From the NCBI GenBank assembly GCA_963803295.1, contig CAWDMC010000011.1, positions 310,001 to 374,000 on the forward strand: a stretch of DNA of 64,000 nt, given 5' to 3'. This document shows, piece by piece, positions 43,187 to 52,624 of this stretch. Position 1 is the first letter of the stretch; every line of letters starts with the position of its first letter. The notes below the pieces were generated by a model. That model searched no databases. It was not told the origin of the DNA and saw nothing but the letters and a program-made list of their open reading frames with translations. This stretch comes from CAWDMC01 sp963803295 (GTDB lineage: Bacteria > Acidobacteriota > Terriglobia > UBA7540). Both the position numbers and the translations under genes were made by a program.

Positions 43187-44269
43187 ATGACGCCTTTGTT
43201 CCAGGGTTTTGGTCTCATCTTCTTTGCCGCCGTGGCTGGCGGAGCATTCGCCGTCCCGCTCAAAATGCAGCGAAGGTATCAGTGGGAAAACACGTGGATG
43301 CTTGGTTTTCTCTTCGCTCTGGTGATTATTCCCTTCACGGTGGTCACGATTTTTTTCCCTCTATGGCCTTCAGCGGTTAAGGCCGCGGGCATCGGCACGC
43401 TGATTACCGCCATGGCTTTCGGCTTTCTTTGGGGTTGTGGAGCTTTGAGTTTCGCGGTGGGGATAACCGCGACCGGACTCTCCATCGGCTATGCCGTAAT
43501 AATGGGCGTCAGTACAGCGGTCGGGTCGGTCATCCCCATGTTGCGAAAATGGGATGCGATTCCCGCTCCGGCCAGAGTCGTGGTTCTGATCGGGATTGCT
43601 CTGTGTGTCGCAGGGGTTGCGATTTGTGGCAAGGCCGGCGCCGTCCGGGAGCGTTTGACCACTTCCCAGTCGCCTGCGGGAACTGGGCCAGGGGGATCTG
43701 GGCCAGCGGGATTTGGGAAAGCGGCGAGTGGCAGCGCCGCTTCGCGCGCTTTTCTCATCGGACTCTCGTGGTGCTTACTTTCGGGCTTTCTGAGCGCCTG
43801 TGCCAATCTCGGTTTCGATTTCGCCGATCGCGTGGCCCTGGAGGCCCAGCGACTGGGCGCCGGTTCTCTTGCGGCTAGTATTGGACGCTGGCTTCCACTC
43901 TACTGGGGCGGCTATACAGCCATTTTTCTGGGATCGGCCTATACGATGCTCAAGAAAGGCACCTGGAGGAATTTCATCGCACCTGCCGCCGGACGCGATT
44001 TCGTATTGGCAATCGTGTTGGGATGCTGCCATTTTCTCGCGCAAATACCGTACGGTATGGGCGCCTATTTCCTGGGTGGCCTCGGGACTACTGTCGGCTG
44101 GGCGGTCAATATTGCGTCTTCACTGATGGTCGCGAACGTCTTCGGCTTCATCACGGGAGAATGGAAGAACGCTCCGCCCGGTTCCGTCAGGACATTGTAT
44201 GGCGGCCTCGCCGTGCTCGTTCTGGCCATGGTTGTACTTGCGTATGGGAACAGCCTGGCTGCGCATTGA
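43187..44269 (+). CDS. RhaT-like L-rhamnose/proton symporter family permease
   Basis: The 360-residue membrane protein has about ten helices and the features of the RhaT family: GGAFAVPLKMQRRYQWENTW near the N-terminus, FGFLWGCGALSFAVGI and GYAVIMGVSTAVGSVIPML. A Gly/Pro-rich cytoplasmic loop at about 160-185 separates two halves. The ATG at 43187 has GAGGAAAC upstream. Related proteins import L-rhamnose with protons. The next gene, a secreted GH36-like enzyme, starts 53 bp downstream, so a sugar freed by that enzyme may be the cargo; specificity for rhamnose itself is unproven. Confidence 0.85.
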   Translation: MTPLFQGFGLIFFAAVAGGAFAVPLKMQRRYQWENTWMLGFLFALVIIPFTVVTIFFPLWPSAVKAAGIGTLITAMAFGFLWGCGALSFAVGITATGLSIGYAVIMGVSTAVGSVIPMLRKWDAIPAPARVVVLIGIALCVAGVAICGKAGAVRERLTTSQSPAGTGPGGSGPAGFGKAASGSAASRAFLIGLSWCLLSGFLSACANLGFDFADRVALEAQRLGAGSLAASIGRWLPLYWGGYTAIFLGSAYTMLKKGTWRNFIAPAAGRDFVLAIVLGCCHFLAQIPYGMGAYFLGGLGTTVGWAVNIASSLMVANVFGFITGEWKNAPPGSVRTLYGGLAVLVLAMVVLAYGNSLAAH

Positions 44270-44322
44270 CGCGCGCCCAGGCTCTCCAACAATCCGATGA
44301 AGACTCGATCAGAGGTGCCATC

Positions 44323-46533
44323 GTGGCTGGATCGGCAATCACCGCGAGCGCGAAGGCTTTCTATCTTGTCAGCGCAGTTCTACTCCTGGCTGCGGTGCCG
44401 GTCGCAAAAGGTGGGGGTTACACCGACATCGCACTTCGCGAAACGCCGGATCACCAGGTGAGCTTCACTTCCGGCAGGGTCGTCTATGTTGAGGGGTTGG
44501 TCGACGGCCGCTGGGTCGGCCGCTACTGGAGTGCCGGTGGCCGCATCAACGTGCCCTACGAGCTTCGTGCTGACAATGCTTTTGAGCTCCAGGTCGATAA
44601 TCACTGGCTGTCCACAGGCTGGAAATGGGTCAGCGCCAGCGAGTTGCCGAAGAACGATCGAGGCGCTCGTCACTTTATGGTGGAGCTGACGAACACAGCC
44701 GTTCCGGTTAAGCTGCGGATCCATACGCTGATCGACGGAACGCCCGTATTGGTTCGGTGGCTGGAAATCGTCAACACGTCATCACGCCCGCAGGCCCTTT
44801 ATCAAATTTCGCCATGGGCGGGGCGCCTGTGGAAGACGCAGCGATTTCGCGATGCGATTACCAAAGGGAGCAACGTCGTATTTAACCTGGGAACGTTTAC
44901 CAAGATCACCCACGAGTGGGAAGGCTGGTTCGATTGGAAGCCCATGCTCGACGAGACCGCGGAAGTCGAATCGCATGTTGGCCACGGCTTCAAGGCTCCT
45001 TTCTTTGTCGTCCGTAACGAAGCGGCCGGAGAATATTTTATCGGCCACCTCGCTTGGTCTGCCAACTGGAGCATGAGTTTCAAATCGGAGCAGGATAACG
45101 CCGGGAATGAAGCCGACCTCTGGTTTAAGATCGGTCCCTGGGCTTCGATCCCGCAACGGGTGATCGCACCGGGTGAGTCCGTCGAATCACCGGCAGTCCA
45201 CATGGGCTACGTGGAAGGCGACCTCGATACGGCAGTACAGGCGATGGACGATCATGTCCGCGGATTTGTCATGCCGCCGCGTGACCCGAAACGCGCTTAT
45301 CTCATCCAGTACGCAGTCCCCGGTGACCAGGGGTACAGCGCCGCCCATCCGGGTGATGTCTCCGCCATGACAGAAAAGAGCATGCTGGAGCAGGTCGATC
45401 TGGCCGCCGCGGTAGGAGCTGAACTCTTCATCGTGGATGCCGGTTGGTGGGACATCTATGGCGATTGGTCCCCATCACCCGAGCGATTCCCCCATGGTCT
45501 TGATCCGATTCGTGAATATGCCCGGAAAAAGGGGATGCTCTTTGGCTTGTACAATGAAGTACAAGGAGGGCGCGGCGATTGGACCCACAGCCAGGTTTAC
45601 AAAGAGCATCCGGACTGGTTCATTCCTCCTTACGCGCTGCTCGACCTCACCAAACCGGCGCCGGCGGCCTATGTCGAGTCCGAATCCGAGAAGCAGATTG
45701 AGCGGTACAAGCTCGATCTATTCAGACTGGACTATAACCCCGGCTTCGACTACGAAATGGCGCAAACGGACCGTGAGGGAATCCCGGAGAACGATTACTG
45801 GCGCTACTACCAGGTCTTCTACAAGATGTTCGAGAAGGTCAAGAGCCGGCATCCCGAGTTGATCTTGCAACAGGCCGCCGCAGGAGGTGGAAGAAACGAT
45901 CTCGGGACGGTAAGCCGCTTTGATGAAGAGTACACGACAGATGGCCTGGATGTGCCTCCCGCGCTGCAGGACTTCGCCGGGCAGACGCTGGGGCTTCCCC
46001 CGGAGATCTTCGCGACGGCCTTTGGAATCCCGGCCATTTCGGCCAATCGCGGCCAACTCGACACCCATCTCAGGGTCACGTTTTCTCTATCCACACCGTG
46101 GCTGGCGCCGGTGGCTCCGAGCGCAAAAGAGCTGAATCCGGAGATACGCCAGGAGTATCTCCACTATGCGCAACTCTACAAAACGTTCATCCGGCCTCTA
46201 CTGCCAACCTGCAAGGTGTACCATCACGCCCCGGTAAGTTCAAGCGGCGGGGTCGAATCAAGCCCCTGGTTTGCGATGGAGTTCGCCTCCCCCGATCGCT
46301 CCAAGGCATGGGCCACCATCATGCGTCTGCACAACGCTGGCCCGGATAGCTACACTCTGAAGCTGCGGGGAATAGATCCAGGAAGACGGTATCGGGTGAC
46401 ATTCGACAGCAAAGGAAGCGCCGCCACGATTGATGGCATCCACCTCGAAGAGGGGCTGCCCGTCAGGCTGGAATCTGAGCTCAGTTCCGAGTTGCTGCTG
46501 TTTCAAGCAATTCCAGACCAAGCGAACAAATGA
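44323..46533 (+). CDS. GH36-like alpha-galactosidase (melibiase), secreted
   Basis: The preferred start is GTG at 44323 with AGAGGTG upstream; it gives a signal peptide (AFYLVSAVLLLAAVPVAKG) and about 736 residues. The longer open frame from 44023 overlaps the permease gene and is unlikely. An N-terminal beta-supersandwich precedes a TIM barrel with ELFIVDAGWWDIYGDW, the putative nucleophile Asp in LDLFRLDYNPG and a putative acid/base Asp in RFDEEYTTDG. An AAAGGGRNDLG segment corresponds to the GH36 SGGGRFD motif with changes, so substrate preference may differ from simple alpha-galactosides. It probably releases sugars outside the cytoplasm. Confidence 0.82.
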   Translation: MAGSAITASAKAFYLVSAVLLLAAVPVAKGGGYTDIALRETPDHQVSFTSGRVVYVEGLVDGRWVGRYWSAGGRINVPYELRADNAFELQVDNHWLSTGWKWVSASELPKNDRGARHFMVELTNTAVPVKLRIHTLIDGTPVLVRWLEIVNTSSRPQALYQISPWAGRLWKTQRFRDAITKGSNVVFNLGTFTKITHEWEGWFDWKPMLDETAEVESHVGHGFKAPFFVVRNEAAGEYFIGHLAWSANWSMSFKSEQDNAGNEADLWFKIGPWASIPQRVIAPGESVESPAVHMGYVEGDLDTAVQAMDDHVRGFVMPPRDPKRAYLIQYAVPGDQGYSAAHPGDVSAMTEKSMLEQVDLAAAVGAELFIVDAGWWDIYGDWSPSPERFPHGLDPIREYARKKGMLFGLYNEVQGGRGDWTHSQVYKEHPDWFIPPYALLDLTKPAPAAYVESESEKQIERYKLDLFRLDYNPGFDYEMAQTDREGIPENDYWRYYQVFYKMFEKVKSRHPELILQQAAAGGGRNDLGTVSRFDEEYTTDGLDVPPALQDFAGQTLGLPPEIFATAFGIPAISANRGQLDTHLRVTFSLSTPWLAPVAPSAKELNPEIRQEYLHYAQLYKTFIRPLLPTCKVYHHAPVSSSGGVESSPWFAMEFASPDRSKAWATIMRLHNAGPDSYTLKLRGIDPGRRYRVTFDSKGSAATIDGIHLEEGLPVRLESELSSELLLFQAIPDQANK

Positions 46534-46591
46534 GCAAGCAGCCGGGTATATCGGGGACATGATGAAGTGCAGCCTCCGCTTCCTTCACAAT

Positions 46592-46623
46592 TTAGGTTGA
46601 TAACGGCTTAGGTTGCTAACGGC
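46592..46623 (+). repeat. 16-bp tandem duplication
   Basis: TTAGGTTGATAACGGC (46592-46607) is followed directly by TTAGGTTGCTAACGGC (46608-46623), one mismatch in 16. It is non-coding and lies between the GH36 gene and the cyclase-family gene. Confidence 0.7.
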
Positions 46624-46679
46624 CTCCTCCCAAGGGGAGAAGGGGGAACCGCGCAGCGGTGGATGAGGGGTCTCGAAGT

Positions 46680-46784
46680 GAGCGTTACAGATCATAGTGA
46701 CGTGAGCGCCCAAAACGCCGGTGGGGACACCGGCGCTACAGTAAGGACAAGAAGGCGACGCTCCGGCCTACTTTACCCTGTGAT
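46680..46784 (+). repeat. MITE-like intergenic repeat, copy C (degenerate)
   Basis: The left end GAGCGTTACAGATCATAGTG (46680-46699) matches copy B's left end at 16 of 20 positions. The second half of the internal palindrome is kept (ACGCCGGTGGGGACACCGGC, then GCTACAGTAAGG), but the CTGTAGCG-side arm is deleted. The right end is reduced to ACCCTGTGAT at 46775-46784. Orientation is the same as copy B. Confidence 0.7.
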
Positions 46785-46835
46785 GTGGGAGGAAGCAGAT
46801 TGATAACCCGCATTGCCCGCACTGGAGGAGGAATC

Positions 46836-47786
46836 ATGCTGATGATTATGCTGGGCGCATTAGGGAGCACCGGTTTCTCCGGCAAGCGGACCAAACAGGA
46901 TGTCGACCAGATGATGCAATCCCTTTCGAACTGGGGCCGTTGGGGCAAAGACGATCAGCTTGGAACGCTTAATCTCATCACGCCTGCCAAGCGGAAGGAA
47001 GCGGCCGAACTCGTTAAAGAGGGAGTGTCGATTTCGCTGGCGCGAAATACGATTAAAGTGAAGGCGTTCAATTCGCCTCCGTTTGAACACCGGATGATTG
47101 AAACGGGGCTGATGCCGGGTAAGACCAGCTCCGGCGATATCTACTCGATGCAGTATCACGGATTCACCGTCACCCACATGGACGCGTTATGTCACATGTT
47201 CTACGGCGAGCATATGTACAATGGTTTCCCCAAGCAGGACGTGACCGACAAAGGGGCAGGGCGCCTTTCCGTACTTAATATCAAGAACGGAATCGTGACC
47301 CGCGGAGTCCTAATGGATTTTCCCCAGCTATTCGGCGTGGCTTACCTCGAAGGGAAACGCGCCATCCTCCCGGAAGAGCTTGATGCATGGGAGAAGAAGA
47401 CGGGTACGAAGATCAGGGCTGGAGACGCCGTTCTGATCCGCACGGGGCGATGGGCGAGATACGAAGCGCAAGGCGAATGGGATCCCGAAAAAAACTCTGC
47501 GGGTCTGGACGTCTCCTGCATGCCGTGGTTCAAGAAGCGTGATGTGGCGGTGCTGGGGAGCGATCTGGCTCTTGATGTCATGCCGTCCGGCGTTGAAGGG
47601 GTGATGTTGCCGGTCCACCTGATCACCATCGTGGCCATCGGAACTCCCATCCTTGACAATTGCGATCTTGAGCCCCTTGCCGAGGCCGCCGCTACACGGA
47701 ATCGTTGGGAGTTCATGTTGACGGTTGCTCCTCTGGCTGTCGAAGGAGGAACGGGCTCCCCGGTTAATCCTATAGCGACTTTCTGA
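46836..47786 (+). CDS. Cyclase-family (kynurenine formamidase-like) metal hydrolase
   Basis: The protein is about 316 residues from the ATG at 46836, chosen because GGAGGAGG lies six bases upstream; the frame is open from 46785. A short hydrophobic N-terminus (MLMIMLGALGSTGFSG) may be a signal or anchor. The PF04199 signature region reads HGFTVTHMDALCHMFYG, with the His and Asp positions that bind metal in formamidases and isatin hydrolases. GDAVLIRTGRW is also typical. Substrate is unknown. It stands alone between the GH36 gene and the DUF3800 gene. Confidence 0.85.
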   Translation: MLMIMLGALGSTGFSGKRTKQDVDQMMQSLSNWGRWGKDDQLGTLNLITPAKRKEAAELVKEGVSISLARNTIKVKAFNSPPFEHRMIETGLMPGKTSSGDIYSMQYHGFTVTHMDALCHMFYGEHMYNGFPKQDVTDKGAGRLSVLNIKNGIVTRGVLMDFPQLFGVAYLEGKRAILPEELDAWEKKTGTKIRAGDAVLIRTGRWARYEAQGEWDPEKNSAGLDVSCMPWFKKRDVAVLGSDLALDVMPSGVEGVMLPVHLITIVAIGTPILDNCDLEPLAEAAATRNRWEFMLTVAPLAVEGGTGSPVNPIATF

Positions 47787-47883
47787 TAGCCGGCGTCCAG
47801 GATATTCGCGTCGGGGGTGGAGATGAGCGCATCGCCAATTGCGCCATCTGGCCACGCCGACATGGCGCTAGAGTGTCGAGCGG

Positions 47884-48792
47884 TTGATGCTGCTTCTCAC
47901 ATCATACATGGACGAAACGGGTCATTCTGATGATCCGAATTTCCACTTTGCCGGGATGGCTGGTTTCGTAGCCCCGTTGAAAACATGGGAACGGTTTGGA
48001 GAAATATGGCAAAAGATTCTCGACGTCTTTGAACTCAGAGAGCCGTTCCACATGAAAGACTTTGCTCATTCTGTAGGGCAGTTCGAAGGATGGAATGAAA
48101 CAAAAAGAAGGCAGCTTTTCGCTCCATTAGTGAAACTTATTGTTAAGAGCAACGCTGTTCCTGTGGGAGCAATTATCTCGCTTGCAGAGTTCAAAACGTT
48201 AAGTGATCGGCAGCAGGCAATGTTCCTGGACCCATACTACTTGGCCTTTCAAACATGTACGCGAGGAGCTGCCTTAACAGCTGCTGGATATCGGTTTGAA
48301 AAAGTAACAATGGTGTACAGCTACAATAAGGAATTTGGTGTCACAGAGCCGCAGGAGGTCTATAGCGTGGATCAGGCTGGGCGCGCTGAGCGGCTATGGC
48401 ACGCAATGGCCGAGACTACCGATTTTGGTAAATGGATGGGGGCTTATACAATAGGTTCGCCGGAAACAATCATACAGCTTCAGGCCGCCGATCTCTTCGC
48501 ATACGAGCTTGCTAAGGAGTTCGACAACCTTCTATTCAGGCCGAATGATGATATGAGATGGGCCCTACGACAAATACTGAAATTGGTCACGTATCCGATT
48601 CCAATGATCCGACTTTTCGACCGCACGGAGCTGTTGAGGTTGATCATCGAAGGGAATTTTCCTTACAAAGAGGGCACGGAAGAGGTAACTGATGTCGATG
48701 CGCAGCTAGAATCGGCACTGGAGCGGAGGCGGAAATGGTTGAGAGAGCGTGGAGGCATCGATATTGAGCCATCTGAAAAAGACATATCGTGA
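47884..48792 (+). CDS. DUF3800 domain protein
   Basis: The ORF is 302 residues; the ATG at 47887 follows directly on the TTG at 47884. The N-terminal YMDETGHSDDPNFHFAGMAGFV and the later IIQLQAADLFAYELAKEFDN are the two conserved blocks of DUF3800, a family with an RNase H-like fold and no settled function, often carried on mobile or phage-related segments. Its base composition is visibly more AT-rich than the genes on either side (runs such as TTTGAAAAAGTAACAATG). No partner gene, repeat boundary or integrase was seen. Recent acquisition is inferred. Confidence 0.8.
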   Translation: MMLLLTSYMDETGHSDDPNFHFAGMAGFVAPLKTWERFGEIWQKILDVFELREPFHMKDFAHSVGQFEGWNETKRRQLFAPLVKLIVKSNAVPVGAIISLAEFKTLSDRQQAMFLDPYYLAFQTCTRGAALTAAGYRFEKVTMVYSYNKEFGVTEPQEVYSVDQAGRAERLWHAMAETTDFGKWMGAYTIGSPETIIQLQAADLFAYELAKEFDNLLFRPNDDMRWALRQILKLVTYPIPMIRLFDRTELLRLIIEGNFPYKEGTEEVTDVDAQLESALERRRKWLRERGGIDIEPSEKDIS

Positions 48793-48917
48793 CAAGAAGA
48801 ACGTGTCGAAGCCTTGATGCGAGCGTTTTGACACCGCACACCGGCAGATTTTCAGGGGACCAGAGCTGAGCGCAGGATGCCATGTCGACGGACTGCGTGC
48901 TTAGAAAGCGGTCAGGA

Positions 48918-49802
48918 TTAGCTTCGGTTCGATCCTAGAACTCGCTGGAGCCAATCGAGCACCTGCTGCACATATCCCTGCATTGATGGATCCTCATCCC
49001 ATCCCCCGTGGCCCCCCCCTTTGACTGTGAGGATCTCGCAATTCGCCCCGACCTCCTTCATCGCCGCGCACATCAGTACGGATTGCTCGTAGGGAACGTT
49101 GAGGTCTTTATCGCCGTGGACGAGCAGATAGGGAGGCATGTCTTTGCTCACATAGGTAACCGGGGAGGCCTCCCGGATTACTTTGGCTGTGTCCGCGTTT
49201 ACGTCGTTGATGTCGAGGAACGCTTTCAAGCCAGGGGAGAGGCAGACTGTCGGCTGCGCCGTGTGGATGACCTTCCCATCCATGACGCAGTCGGTCTGGG
49301 GTTTCGTGCGGTTGACGAGATCGTGCTCGCCATAAAACGAGACTACGGCTGCTACGCGATTGGCAGGATTGTGTTTAACCCCCACGAAAGATACCAGATG
49401 ACCGCCCGCCGAGGCTCCCATGAGCACCAGGCGGTGCGGATCGATCTTGTATTCGCTCGCGTGTGCTTTCAGGTAAGCAATCGCCCGTTCTACGTCATCC
49501 GTTTCCGCCGGAAACGGATACCGCGGAGCAAGCCGGTAGTTCACGCTGACCCAGTTGAAGCCCGCTGCCGACAGGCGGTCGAAGAGCGGCTTCGGCAGTC
49601 CCTTCTTGTCTCCGCCGGTGAATCCGCCACCATGGACGTACACCACTGTCGGGAATGGACCCGGTCCCTCCAAGGAGTAGGCATCGAGCAAAAGGGGAAC
49701 GTTATCCTCACGGCCGTACTCCACGTCTTTCTTCATGTCGGCCATAGCGCTTACCGAAAAAGCTATAGCCAGAATCAAGAGTCTCGTCACGATCGAAAGC
49801 AT
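48918..49802 (-). CDS. Secreted alpha/beta hydrolase (esterase/lipase, BD-FAE-like)
   Basis: The protein is about 294 residues from the ATG at 49802, which has GAGAGGC upstream and yields a signal peptide (LSIVTRLLILAIAFSVSAMA); the open frame from 49955 is probably over-long. The oxyanion motif HGGGF, the nucleophile elbow GASAGG, the acidic residue in LLVHGDKDLNVPY and the final His in KGGGHGGW complete the hormone-sensitive-lipase-like set. Related enzymes deacylate acetylated or feruloylated sugars and small esters. It is divergent from the PSD1 gene. Confidence 0.87.
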   Translation of the reverse strand: MLSIVTRLLILAIAFSVSAMADMKKDVEYGREDNVPLLLDAYSLEGPGPFPTVVYVHGGGFTGGDKKGLPKPLFDRLSAAGFNWVSVNYRLAPRYPFPAETDDVERAIAYLKAHASEYKIDPHRLVLMGASAGGHLVSFVGVKHNPANRVAAVVSFYGEHDLVNRTKPQTDCVMDGKVIHTAQPTVCLSPGLKAFLDINDVNADTAKVIREASPVTYVSKDMPPYLLVHGDKDLNVPYEQSVLMCAAMKEVGANCEILTVKGGGHGGWDEDPSMQGYVQQVLDWLQRVLGSNRS

Positions 49803-49981
49803 GGCGCCTCTCAGTAGTATGAAGATTACTTGCCAACCGGCCGTTGGCAAAGGAACTCGATTCTCCCTTTTGCGACAGCCATTAGTCAAATGCTTGCTGA
49901 CTAACGGGTTGACTTGTCGTGATGTCGATGATAGAAAAGTAGATATCGCAGCCACAAGTTATTCCCGAGGGGTCAAAGGGC

Positions 49982-52606
49982 TTGGCAAAGAGAAATTCAC
50001 GGCTTGCGCTTCTGACACTTCTCGTGGGATTGCTGCCGCATCCAAAAAGCACGGCTTCACAGTCTGCAGTGTCTGACACTGCCACCCAGGCGAAAGCTGT
50101 GCTGGAGAAAAACTGTTTCCAGTGCCACGGTTCCGCGCAGATGTCCGGCCTGGACCTCCGGCAGCGAGCCACCATGCTGAAGGGCGGCACACGCGGACCG
50201 GCGATCGTGCTGGGGAATCCCGAGGGCAGCCTGCTCTATCGCGCCCTAAGCCAGGCCGGCGATCTGAAGATGCCGCCCGGCCGATCGCGCCTGCCGGACT
50301 CCGACCTGAAAGCGATCTATGACTGGATCAAGAATGGCTCTCCCTGGGATGACGCTGTAGGGAAACAGGCACCCGCTCCCACATGGTGGTCCTTCCGGAA
50401 GCCGGTGCACCCCGCCGTTCCTGCCGTAAAAGGTGCTGAATGGGTGCGTAACCCAATCGACGCCTTCGTACGCGCCAAACTCGAGGAAAAGGGGTTTGCG
50501 CCGGCGCCGCGAGCCGATAAGAGGACCCTGCTGCGACGAGCCTATTTTGATTTACTCGGATTGCCACCCACGCCGGAAGAGGTCGAGAACTTCGTTAAAG
50601 ACAGTTCGCCGGATGCCTATCCTAAACTGATTGAGAAGCTGCTCGCCTCCCCCCATTACGGGGAGCGTTGGGGCCGGCACTGGCTGGACGTCGTGCGTTA
50701 TGCCGACAGCTCAGGTTATGAGACCGATTTCTACTACAAAGACGCCTGGCGTTATCGGGACTACGTCATCAAATCCTTCAACGAGGACAAGCCCTACGAC
50801 CGCTTTCTGCAGGAGCAGATCGCGGGTGACGAGCTCTGGCCCGATGACCTGGCGTTGGATGGCACCTACCGGATCCCGGCGCAGAAGTTGGAGCATCTGG
50901 AGGCCCAGATCGGAACGGGAGTTTATGCGCTTGGCCCGCAGATCCACGAATCGAACATGGATGGCAAGAAGCTGGAGTACGAGACGCTGACCGATGCCGC
51001 GGATACTACGGGCGCCGCCTTTCTCGGCGTTACCATGGGGTGCGCCCGCTGCCATAACCATAAGTTCGATCCCTTGACCCAGCGGGACTACTACCGCTTG
51101 CAGGCAGTCTTTGCCAGCAGTCAGGAAATAAAGATTCCCGTAGTCGATCGCATGACCATCACGGATATCAAGCAGTCCTATCCCCGACTGGTGGCGCTCG
51201 ACGAGACTCGAACTGCCTATCGGCTTTTCGAAAAAAAGGTGCGTGAACGGCTCCTTCCCGGAATCAAGGCCACCTTTGCTCCGGAAGTGGTCAAGGCCTA
51301 CGAAGTGCCGGAAGAAGAGCGCAGCCTCGATCAGCAACGGCTTGCCTCGCCTTTGGAGGAGGCCATCCAGAAAATCAAGCTGGACGAAAAGCTGACCCCT
51401 GCCGAGCATGAGGAGCAACAACGTCTCTTCACGCGCATTGCCGAGGCAGTGATTGAAGTGCCCACGAACCCTGCGCACGGCATCACCTTTGACGGGCTCA
51501 TGGAGCTGCCGACTGCATCGATCCTGGGTCCTCGCGACCCGGCGCTGGTGCCTGCGGTGCACGTTCTGAATCGTGGTGACCTCGGCACTCCCAAAGAAGA
51601 GGTGAAACCGGGACTACCGGAAGTCTTGAGCGACGGAGTGCACCTGGAGGACATCGTTCCGGATTCGCCCATACCTGAAGATCGTAAAGCGTTGGCGCTC
51701 TGGATGACCCGAGCCGATCACCCGCTTACCACTCGCGTGATCGTGAACCGCATCTGGCAGTGGCACTTCGGAGCAGGAATTGTGGATACTCCGAACGACT
51801 TTGGGCGGCAAGGCCAGGCGCCAACCAACCCCGAATTGCTGGATTGGTTGGCAACGGAGTTTGTGGCCCGCGGCTGGAGCATCAAGTCAATGCACCGGCT
51901 GATCATGCTTTCGAATACTTACCAGCAGACCAGCCTGCATCAGAATGCCCCGGCCGCTCGGATCGATCCCGAGAATCGCCTGCTGTGGCGCATGAACCGG
52001 CGGCGCCTCGAAGGAGAGGCGCTTTGGGATGCGATTCATTCGGTGTCGGGAACCCTGAATCCGAAGATGGGCGGGCGCCCGGTGGCTCCGCCGCTAACCG
52101 CGGACGAACTGAGTGGCATTGGCGCCGTGTGGCACTGGCCTGTTTCGGCCGACCCCGCCGAACACGACCGTCGCGGCCTTTATATCCTGGTGCGACGTAA
52201 TTTCGCCTTTCCGATGTTCGATGCTTTTGACCGGGCGGGCAACGCCGTCAGCTGTCCCAAGCGAGACGTGACTACGGTAGCGCCGCAAGCGTTGTGGACG
52301 CTGAACAATCGCACCATGTTCGAACAATCGATGCAGCTTGCCGCCAGGCTAATGAGAGAAGAAGGGGATCACTCCGCCCACTGGGTGGAGCGCGGCTGGG
52401 AATTAGCAGTGGCGCGACCACCGACCGCAAAGGAGATCGCGCAGGCAATCCGCCTAATGGACTCCCTTGCCCAGCGCCCGGTCCGGCCGGCGGATTGGGC
52501 AGACCTGCCGGACCCGCTGCGGTCGCTCCCTCTGCCCCGGGCGGCGGCGCTGGTGAAGCTTTGCCTGGCGATCTTTAACCTGAACGAGTTTGCGTTCGTC
52601 GATTGA
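49982..52606 (+). CDS. PSD1-type cytochrome protein (PSCyt1-DUF1549-DUF1553)
   Basis: The 874-residue protein begins at a TTG (49982) with GAGGGG upstream and a basic, hydrophobic signal. A c-type heme motif CFQCH (Cys45, Cys48, His49) lies in the PSCyt1 domain, which includes MPPGRSRLPDSDLKAIYDWIKNG. DUF1549 follows (DAFVRAKLEEKGFAPAP, HWLDVVRYADSSG, and a second CARCH motif near 350). DUF1553 closes the protein (NRIWQWHFGAGIVDTPNDFGRQG, ANRLLWRMNRRRLEGEALWDAI-like segments, LAIFNLNEFAFVD). The family is common in Planctomycetota, Verrucomicrobiota and Acidobacteriota, usually next to a DUF1501 gene as here. Function is not established; an extracytoplasmic redox or carbohydrate-related role has been suggested. 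Confidence 0.93.
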   Translation: MAKRNSRLALLTLLVGLLPHPKSTASQSAVSDTATQAKAVLEKNCFQCHGSAQMSGLDLRQRATMLKGGTRGPAIVLGNPEGSLLYRALSQAGDLKMPPGRSRLPDSDLKAIYDWIKNGSPWDDAVGKQAPAPTWWSFRKPVHPAVPAVKGAEWVRNPIDAFVRAKLEEKGFAPAPRADKRTLLRRAYFDLLGLPPTPEEVENFVKDSSPDAYPKLIEKLLASPHYGERWGRHWLDVVRYADSSGYETDFYYKDAWRYRDYVIKSFNEDKPYDRFLQEQIAGDELWPDDLALDGTYRIPAQKLEHLEAQIGTGVYALGPQIHESNMDGKKLEYETLTDAADTTGAAFLGVTMGCARCHNHKFDPLTQRDYYRLQAVFASSQEIKIPVVDRMTITDIKQSYPRLVALDETRTAYRLFEKKVRERLLPGIKATFAPEVVKAYEVPEEERSLDQQRLASPLEEAIQKIKLDEKLTPAEHEEQQRLFTRIAEAVIEVPTNPAHGITFDGLMELPTASILGPRDPALVPAVHVLNRGDLGTPKEEVKPGLPEVLSDGVHLEDIVPDSPIPEDRKALALWMTRADHPLTTRVIVNRIWQWHFGAGIVDTPNDFGRQGQAPTNPELLDWLATEFVARGWSIKSMHRLIMLSNTYQQTSLHQNAPAARIDPENRLLWRMNRRRLEGEALWDAIHSVSGTLNPKMGGRPVAPPLTADELSGIGAVWHWPVSADPAEHDRRGLYILVRRNFAFPMFDAFDRAGNAVSCPKRDVTTVAPQALWTLNNRTMFEQSMQLAARLMREEGDHSAHWVERGWELAVARPPTAKEIAQAIRLMDSLAQRPVRPADWADLPDPLRSLPLPRAAALVKLCLAIFNLNEFAFVD

Positions 52607-52624
52607 GCACGATTGGAGAGTTTT

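Larger units (their letters stand above)
46534..46835. other. Intergenic region with repeats
   Basis: No gene is visible. It holds a 16-bp tandem duplication (46592-46623), a purine-rich stretch at 46629-46675 and degenerate MITE-like copy C (46680-46784). Confidence 0.7.

Noticed and set aside
44023..44322. N-terminal extension of the alpha-galactosidase ORF
   Set aside because: It overlaps the RhaT-like permease in another frame and lacks the signal peptide; the GTG at 44323 gives both a ribosome site and a signal.
46629..46675. Purine-rich GGGGAGAAGGGGGAA stretch as a promoter or regulatory RNA
   Set aside because: Looks like a generic intergenic repeat remnant; no fold or consensus could be supported.
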